From Humulus lupulus (taxonomy: Eukaryota > Streptophyta > Magnoliopsida > Rosales > Cannabaceae), in contig NC_084793.1 in NCBI RefSeq assembly GCF_963169125.1, forward strand, positions 139,478,297 through 139,542,296: a stretch of DNA of 64,000 bases, given 5' to 3'. A program made the translations under genes and the position numbers. Below the pieces are notes generated by a model. The model was not told where the DNA came from. It saw nothing but the letters and a program-made list of their open reading frames with translations, and did no database searches. This document shows, piece after piece, positions 57,474 through 64,000 of this stretch. The first letter of the stretch is position 1. Each line of letters starts with the position of its first letter.

Positions 57474-58206
57474 TCACAAACTGGTCCAAATAATCCTTGA
57501 ACACTCTGTTCATCAGATCCATAAAAGCAGCAGGGGCATTAGTCAATCCAAATGACATAACTAAGAACTCATAATGCCCATACTTGGTATGAAAAGCAGT
57601 CTTCAGTATGTCTCCCTCCTTGACCCTCAATTGATGATAACCAGAACGAAGGTCAATCTTTGAGAATACCTTCTTACCTTGCAACTGATCGAACAGATCG
57701 TCTATCCTTGGCAAAGGAGACTTATTCTTAATTGTCAACTTATTCAGTTCTTTGTAATCAATACACATTCTCAGAGAACCATCCTTCTTCTTTTTAAACA
57801 GAACTAGCACACCCCAAGGTAAGAAACTAGGTCTGATAAAACTCAAATCTAACAGCTCTTGCAACTGTACTCTCAACTCTTTCAACTTAGTTGGGGACAT
57901 TTTGTAAGGTGCTCTAGACACTGGTTCCGTCCCTGGTGCCAGTTCTATCACGAACTCAATTTCTTTGTGTGGTGGCAACCCTGGCAAATCTTCTGGAAAC
58001 ACGTCCAGGAATTCACAAACAAGTCTGGTATCTTCTGGTCTCATTGGCACGACCTGAGTGGTATCCACCATGCTGGCTAAGAATCTAGCACAACCTTCTT
58101 GCAATAAATCCCTAGCCCTCAATACAGAAATGAATGGTATGCGAGGTCTATGCACAGTACCAACAAACACAAAAGGATCCTCACCTTCAGGCTCAAAGGT
58201 GACCAT
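57474..58206 (-). pseudogene. A2 RT, N-terminal part
   Basis: Minus-strand frame 58206-57451 contains '[20 protein letters not shown]', '[20 protein letters not shown]', '[20 protein letters not shown]' and '[20 protein letters not shown]', then '[13 protein letters not shown]' and runs into the solo LTR. Its fingers and palm are undamaged in the part seen, a contrast with A1, which has lost the MNRVF codons. Confidence 0.92.
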
Positions 58207-58560
58207 CTTCCTTCAGCAATTAATGGTTGCCCCATACTTCGCCAACCAATTCATACCCAATATCATATCGAAGTCAGTCATAACCAACTCTATCAAATCC
58301 ACTGACAACTCTCTGCCCTCTACTGTCACTGGCAAAGATCTGACCCATCTCCTGGATACCACTAACTCTCCAGTGGGTAACAAAGCTCCAAACCCCACAA
58401 CATAAAAACCACAAGGTCTACATTGTCTATCAATAATACTACTAGCAACAAAAGAGTGTGTAGCACCAGAATCAATCAATATAGTGTAAAGGGTTCCAGC
58501 ACTAAGAAGCTGACCTGTAACTACTGAGGGAGAAGCCTCAGCTTCTGCTTGAGTCAATGC
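58207..58560 (-). pseudogene. A2 aspartic protease
   Basis: Frame 58557-58213 shows 'YTILIDSGATHSFVASSIID' with the DSG active site intact, 'ELSVDLIELVMTDFDMILGM' and 'NWLAKYGATINC', then a stop at 58213 before RT. Confidence 0.9.
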
Positions 58561-59720
58561 GAACGCTCGAGCTGGAGCCTAGCTGTCCGATTTCCTGGGT
58601 TCTTCTTTTCTGATCTTAGGGCAATCCTTTTTAAGATGACCCACTGCTCCATAAGAGAAGCAGGCCCTTGCCCTACACTCTCCCAAATGATGCCTCTTGC
58701 ATCTAGGGCATTCAGGATAAGACTTCCAGGCTTCATTACAACCTGGACGACCCATTGAAATACTACAAGGATGCCTATCAGGACCTGGAACTGGGAAGGT
58801 GTCAGGAACCTTCCTCTTCTGCTCACTGGGGCCTATACCCTTACCAAAACCCACAAATGGAGAACCTGTCCTCCTGAACTCCTTTCTGGCTGCACTGTCT
58901 CGCCAGATCTTGTTCTTTGCACTCTCAGCTGTGAGTGCCTTCTCAACCACCTATGCATAGGTAGTAACCCTAGCCACAGTGGTGATACGTACATCATGGG
59001 CTAATATGTGCTGTAGCCCCTGAAGAAATCTCTCCCTTCTGGTCCCATCAGTGGGCACCAGCTCCATGGAAAATTTTGCCAAACAATCAAATTTTAAGGC
59101 ATACTCAGTGATTGAAAAACTTCCCTGAAGTAGCCTAATGAATTCCTCACTTTTGCCGCCCTGATGGCATCATTGTAATATTTCTCATTGAACAGAGTCT
59201 GAAACTCTTCCCAACTCAGGGCATTAACATTCTTGGTCTGGGTAATAACCTCCCACCAAATTCGGGCATCCTCTCGAAACATATAAGTGGCACAGGCCAC
59301 CCTCTCATTACCAGTTACCCTCATGAAATCAAGGATAGTGGTAATCATACTCATCCATTGCTCTGCCTTGGTAGGATCTACACTGCCCTAAAAAACTGGA
59401 GGTTGCTGCTTCCTGAACCTTTCATAAAGAGGCTCCCATTTATTTCCAACCTCAGGCAGCTGCTCTGCTGCTGGCATCGACACAGGAGGTGCCTCAGATA
59501 CACTGGCCACTGCAGGCGCTTGTTGTTGTCTCAGGAGACGAAGCTCTTCTCCCTGTCTCAACACTGTTGCCTGCAGATCACTAACTATTTGCTGCCAGTT
59601 TACATGAGCTAACTGTGGAATCTGTGACAGGTCATTCTCCTGACCCTGACTATTATTATTCTGGCCTTGATCACTCTGCCCAGTTGACATATCTGTCTGC
59701 CTTGGATTCATTTTTATCAC
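58561..59720 (-). pseudogene. A2 Gag (stops and frameshift; altered zinc knuckle)
   Basis: The frame opens at about 59720 with 'MIKMNPRQTDMSTGQSDQ' and 'NKWEPLYERFRKQQPPVF', then a stop at 59388. Frame 59354-59094 has 'DFMRVTGNERVACATYMF' and 'DARIWWEVITQTKNVN', with a shift near 59150. Frame 58950-58579 has 'VVEKALTAESAKNKIWRDSA' (starting from its Val-Val) and the knuckle 'CFSYGAVGHLKKDCP', where the second Cys is Tyr. In A1 the same Cys is Ser. Confidence 0.88.
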
Positions 59721-60136
59721 TGATACATTGCTGAAACAATGATCAATACGGCCAGTCAGGTAGTAATAACTAAACCTCTTGCCGCCTTACGGTCCAAGAA
59801 CAAGCAGACAATTATCATATTCCACAGTCATACAAGTATACAAGCAGATACATGTTTATAGCATTTAGCACTCAACATGTATCACATAATAATTCATAAT
59901 CAACCATACTAATAAATATGTTCCAGTAATTTCAATACTAATCACAGTTGTTGAGGATATAATATTTTAGGACACAGGTTTAACATGGTGTCTCATGCAT
60001 ACAGGTAAAGCATATATACTATATTTAAGCAGTTATACATATAATTACATAAATAGTTACCAAACCATGAGTCGAGCTTGACTTCAGTGATGTGTGTACA
60101 TGCCCAGCCAGTCTATAGGAACTCTAACCTTGGAAC
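59721..60136 (-). other. A2 untranslated leader
   Basis: Non-coding sequence between gag and the primer site, alignable in outline with the A1 leader (13798-14183). No further feature is seen. Confidence 0.6.
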
Positions 60137-60148
60137 GCTCTGATACAA
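60137..60148 (-). other. A2 primer binding site (initiator Met tRNA type)
   Basis: The minus strand reads TTGTATCAGAGC next to the LTR end ('...gttaca-act'). It matches TGGTATCAGAGC with one change, as at the A1 site. Confidence 0.8.
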
Positions 60149-60151
60149 AGT

Positions 60152-62236
60152 TGTAACACCCTGGTTACCTTAGAATAGTTACGGTGAACGGTGAACTGGA
60201 AATTTGACTCGCTACCCGATTCCTTTGGTTAAAAACGTGCATCTAAGTGTTATTAACAAACTAAGGTGGAAAACCAATAAAAAGGAAAGGGTATATATTA
60301 TTTGATACATAAAACTGTTCATGGGCCCATAAAAACATTTACAAGTTATTTACAACTCAAAATGGTCATTACTGTTTCCAATTTACAACCCCGCCGACCT
60401 AAGCGGCAAAAATAGGGTAAACCCCCTAGTTCCTCTGAGAACTCCTTGGCCGTGGTGGTCAAGCGGCCTCATATGTACACATCACCACCTAAGCTCTCCA
60501 CTCAAGGCTGGGTGAGCTTTTCTTTCCCTTTACCTGCACCACATAGCACCCATGAACCAAGGCCCAGCAAGAAAACACAATATAGCATGATATAATATCA
60601 ACAATGATCATAATAATCATTCAGGCCTTTCAGTCCTAAATAGAGACGTGACAATTGGAAAGTCACTAAGGTGGGTTCCGTTCCCAATATCCATGTGACG
60701 ATAGGGTCACCGGGGCTTTAAAGATAAGTGATCATTTCACTAGCTTAAACAGGTTAGGTGCATGATGACTAGTCATCAACATAACCTACCTCATGACCAT
60801 AGAGTCATAACCATGGAACACCGTTCCCTAGCCATGTGACAAGCAGTCACCTAGGCCTTAGGCCCTGGCTCTGAGTAACTAGTCCTAGACTAGCCAAGAG
60901 CTTATAAGTTTCATCGACCCTAGGGTCGGTCTAGCATTAATGCCTTAGAGTCATTCAATGCTGATATCGATTAGATGTAATCTTCAATCGACCATGCATT
61001 TAAGACACTTATACCATTTCTGACTCTTAGGTCAATGATACACGACCAATATCGTCCCTGACTAATCAGTGCCATACACAAGTAAACGATATCCGCTAGC
61101 ATTTAATATGCAATAAATGTCCACATTTATCAACCAACATGCCTCAACAACAATCATGCATGTCATATACACAGGGTGTAGTTTTCTTACCTCCGGTTCG
61201 AGCGAGAAATACAATAAAAACGACTCCTGAGAACGATCAACCTTTTGGTCCCTTAGCGGTTTCCTAGTCACAACCAATTATAACCTCCATTAATGAAAAT
61301 CAATAATGAAAGGGTCTTGACCTAAACCCCACTCTTGGGACCTCGAAACATGCCCACACGGTGAGTAGATTCAATCTCGGGCCTTAAGGATTGAAACCCC
61401 GAGCCAAAAACCCTTAAAATCACTCAAAACGGGATTCTGGAGGAACGGAGTAGCACTACAGTGCTGCTCGATAGCGCCCCAGTGCTATACTCAGAACCCC
61501 AAACCGCCCATCAGAAATCCTGTGCAGCACTATAGCGCCCTCTGATGGGCGCTGTAGGGCTACCCCCAGACTAATCCTCCCCTAAAACCTCCTTCTTCGA
61601 CTCCTTCAATTCCAACCTGATTCCAATGCTTCCAAACCTCATTTTTTATGCCAAATGAACCCAAAAACCATCCTCACATACCCCAAACATCACAACCACA
61701 AGAACCCTAGCCAAAACTCCCAACAAAACCAAGCATCCAACCTTGGAATCCTAACTAAAAACCAGAACTAAAACAGAGCAAAGCAGGGATTTAAATGGCT
61801 AGAAGCTTACCTCAAGCTCAGATTATGATGCTCTTCAATGGTGGAACACACTCCCAAACTCCCAAGGCTTACTTCCCAAGCTTGAATCCTCAAGAATGGC
61901 TCAAAAATCACAAAGGAAACAGACGGAGAAAAGGTACGGGAGAAGCTTCAAACTATGCTCTGTTTTCACTACCTTTCTACAGCCTTCAATGGCTTATATC
62001 TATCCTAGGGGTGAAAATACCAAAATACCCCTAGGTCAATTAAGGGTTTCTAAAGGCTCCCAAGGGTAAAATTGGTCTTTCCCACTTTTCTCGTTAATCA
62101 TAATTAATGCTCTCCAATTCCCGCTATTCTCAATAATTTCAAACACCAATAATTCCTATCCCATTACCCTTTAATTCCCAGCTACGCTCTAATCATTAAA
62201 TTCACCCCGAGCCTTGAACTTAAACTTGTTATGACT
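60152..62236 (-). repeat. A2 5' LTR, visible part
   Basis: It starts TGTAACACCCTGG in plus coordinates, closely follows 51601-53700, and is cut at 62236 after 'cttgttatgact' by a family B LTR. The remaining end of roughly 300 bp lies outside the window. Palindrome sites corresponding to those at 52923-53005 are partly decayed here (61455-61565). Confidence 0.9.
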
Positions 62237-64000
62237 TGTAGAGTCCAAGAACTTTACTTAGCTAGTTAGATAGTAGTAATAATAGTAATAGGAGTAGTAT
62301 TTTTATGACTGTGGATTTTGGTTCAGACCGGGAATTATTTGGACACTCATAGTAACACTTGTAGATTTTCTAAGTTTAACCTATAGTTTAAGAATATTAA
62401 TTTTAACCTAACGTTTGAATAATATGACTGATATTGATGGTGATATTTATTATATTATAAGGTTTAGATAGACCCAATAAGAAAGTAACACTTGTCATGT
62501 GTATGTTTAATGATAATTAAGTCTTTTTGAGGAATAAGTTTATTAAGAGTAATATTTGAATATCCTAGGGTCTGTCAGGAGCTTTGAAAACGTTAGAGGA
62601 CTTAGTCAAGGCTGTTTACTCAATTCAAATTAAGCTTAAAATGTGCAATTTCGTATTTAAATATTCATCGTATGTCGATATATCGCAGCTATAGGGGGCG
62701 ATATATCGCAGCACGGGGATACGAAAAACACGAAACTTCGCACAATCACCTTGGGCATGCTGGCCCAGGCAATATATCACCTACAAGGGGCGATATATCG
62801 GCTCCTTCAGTGTACTTTTGAATATTTTTTAAAACGTTCCCATTTTAATCTTTAACCTCTTGATAAGTCCAGCATCTTTCTGACCGTGTCTTCAGCCTCT
62901 GCTGAACGATAATTCAAATATTTTTCACTTAAAAAAGCCATTATTTTATTCAAGTTAAATGAAGATATTTTCATTCTTGAACTCTATAAATAGGACCTAG
63001 TACCCAGCCATTTATTCATTCATCAAGCTAAGTTCAGAGGCTGCAAGTTGCTAGGTTACTTTTGAGAGTGTAAACACATTGGGTTGGGGATTATAAGCTT
63101 AATCATTTTAAGCTTACCAAACACTTGGGAAGTAAGGTTTATAGCACATTTCGGTTCAAGGTTTAGATTGGTCATAGAAGCATTCAAGGTATTCCAAACT
63201 CTAGTTCATTTGGTATTATTTTTCTTTAAGTTCTTATAGTTTTCTACTCAGCATCCTAACTTTATTCTTTATTCTTGGATAGGAAATCTAAGATCTTGAA
63301 CATAAGGTTTTTGGTAAGTATATTCTTGATGGTAGAGTTCTTTCATCACTTTCATCCCTTTTTCTTTAGTATACTCACCCTCCCATTTATGGTTTTTAGG
63401 AGTGTTCCAAAGTCCCAAATCTGTTCTCATATCCCGGTAATTTTGGTAAGGAAAATAGGATAGGATTCTATATGTTATGTTATGTGTTATCTTATAATGT
63501 ATGTGTTATGTTAACCTATGATTTATGTGATGTTATGTTTGTTTTTAGACTTGGGCATATGACCTATATAACTAACAAGCCCCAATAAATTTATGGGCAT
63601 ATGACTTGCTTAGCTAGCAAGCCCTACAAATCTAATGGGCATATGACTTGATTAGTTTATGGGACCCCAAGTAATAATGGCCATTATAGTATGTGTGACA
63701 TATGTTTATGATATGTTTATTATATGCTACATTATGAATTTTATGTATATGATTTATGTGTTAGATTTTCCTTGCTGGGCATTAGGCTCACTCCTTCATG
63801 TTTTTATGTGCAAGAAAATAGTATTGATGGCGGGAAAGGTTCTTGGTAGCTTGGGGATGTGTATTGAGGCGGAAAGGAGTCAAAGGGCCGAGAGTTTGAT
63901 TCGAGGATGAAGTTTCTTTACTTATGGTTTTATATGTATTTTTCTGCACGTTATTATGTAATCAATTTTATTTACAATTATGTTATGTTTTTCTTTTAAA
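62237..64000 (+). mobile_element. Family B LTR, plus orientation, running out of the window
   Basis: It begins TGTAGAGTCCAAGAAC, the inverse of the end of 23822-25723. The preceding five bases TGACT (62232-62236) are the expected duplication. A TATA box 'tctataaataggacc' lies at about 62985. Palindromes of the GCGATATATCGC type lie at 62675-62801. 1764 bp are visible of about 1900, so whether it is a solo LTR or the start of an element cannot be told. No coding is supported; the frames at 63275 and 63659 are chance. Confidence 0.88.
62675..62801. repeat. GCGATATATCGC palindromes in the second family B LTR
   Basis: TCGATATATCGC (62675-62686), perfect GCGATATATCGC (62698-62709), GCAATATATCAC (62769-62780) and GCGATATATCGG (62790-62801) keep the two-pair layout of 25162-25288 in inverse orientation. 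Confidence 0.88.

Larger units (their letters stand above)
51601..64000 (-). mobile_element. Chromovirus-type gypsy element A2 (A1 family), minus strand, right end outside the window
   Basis: The order in plus coordinates is 3' LTR 51601-53995, polypurine tract about 53996-54011, chromodomain-like tail and integrase (54040-55432), RNase H, RT (split by a solo LTR), protease, gag (to 59720), leader, primer site 60137-60148 and 5' LTR from 60152. The 5' LTR is interrupted at 62236 by a family B LTR that runs out of the window. The five bases left of A2 are ACTAC (51596-51600), so the same five should flank its right end. Confidence 0.92.

Noticed and set aside
53237..62034. Two nearly identical small proteins (53237-53470 and 61795-62034) as a duplicated gene
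   Set aside because: Both are at the same place in the two LTRs of A2, so the identity comes from LTR duplication.
700..64000. Integrated pararetrovirus or an envelope gene in the gypsy elements
   Set aside because: No movement-protein, coat-protein or envelope-like sequence was seen. All pol regions are flanked by LTR, primer site or purine tract signals of ordinary LTR retrotransposons.

Overview
The window is plant nuclear DNA, almost certainly from a eudicot with a repeat-rich genome. No intact host gene is visible. Nearly all of it is LTR retrotransposon sequence nested in older retrotransposons. The LTR families resemble those I associate with Cannabaceae (hop, cannabis), but that is a weak inference and the species cannot be fixed from this window. 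Every protein-coding region seen is broken by stops, frameshifts or insertions, so nothing here looks autonomous.

Left block (about 1-36593). An old minus-strand Ty3/gypsy element of the Tat type runs from its 5' LTR (35847-36593) leftwards through gag, protease, reverse transcriptase, two RNase H domains and integrase to a plus-strand (antisense) accessory gene at about 1291-3810. Its 3' LTR was not found. Three later insertions split it: a solo LTR (4382-6850, TSD AATTC), a chromovirus-type gypsy element with both LTRs (A1, 11422-26837, TSD TGACG) and another solo LTR (27993-34825, TSD TATAT). These were hit in turn. A1 carries three solo LTRs (18573-20394, 21600-23576, 23822-25723), and the 27993 LTR carries a 4.05 kb solo LTR (28164-32215).

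Middle block (36594-51132). This holds the right end of a CACTA-type DNA transposon (36594-37281), a non-repetitive stretch with exon-like pieces (about 37293-38912), a perfectly symmetric 338-bp foldback element (39190-39527) and a decayed Ty1/copia element (about 39640-47490). The copia integrase is split by a solo LTR (42247-46626) that itself carries a solo copia LTR (44278-46130). Beyond it lie a 260-270 bp inverted repeat (47596-48527), a GC-rich degenerate array (about 49200-49520) and a decayed minus-strand Tat-type pol fragment (about 50240-51080).

Right block (51133-64000). A family-B LTR fragment (51133-51600) is cut by a second chromovirus-type element of the A1 family on the minus strand (A2, 51601 to beyond the window). 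A2 carries a copia solo LTR inside its RT domain (56344-57473), and a plus-strand family-B LTR (62237 to beyond the window) in its 5' LTR.

Target-site duplications could be read directly for ten insertions, and nine of those are solo LTRs, so LTR-LTR recombination has been frequent here. The least expected signal is a recurring block of short GC-anchored palindromes (AGCGCTATAGCGCT, GCGATATATCGC, GGGCCGCGGCGC with its inverse) inside LTRs of at least three otherwise unrelated families.
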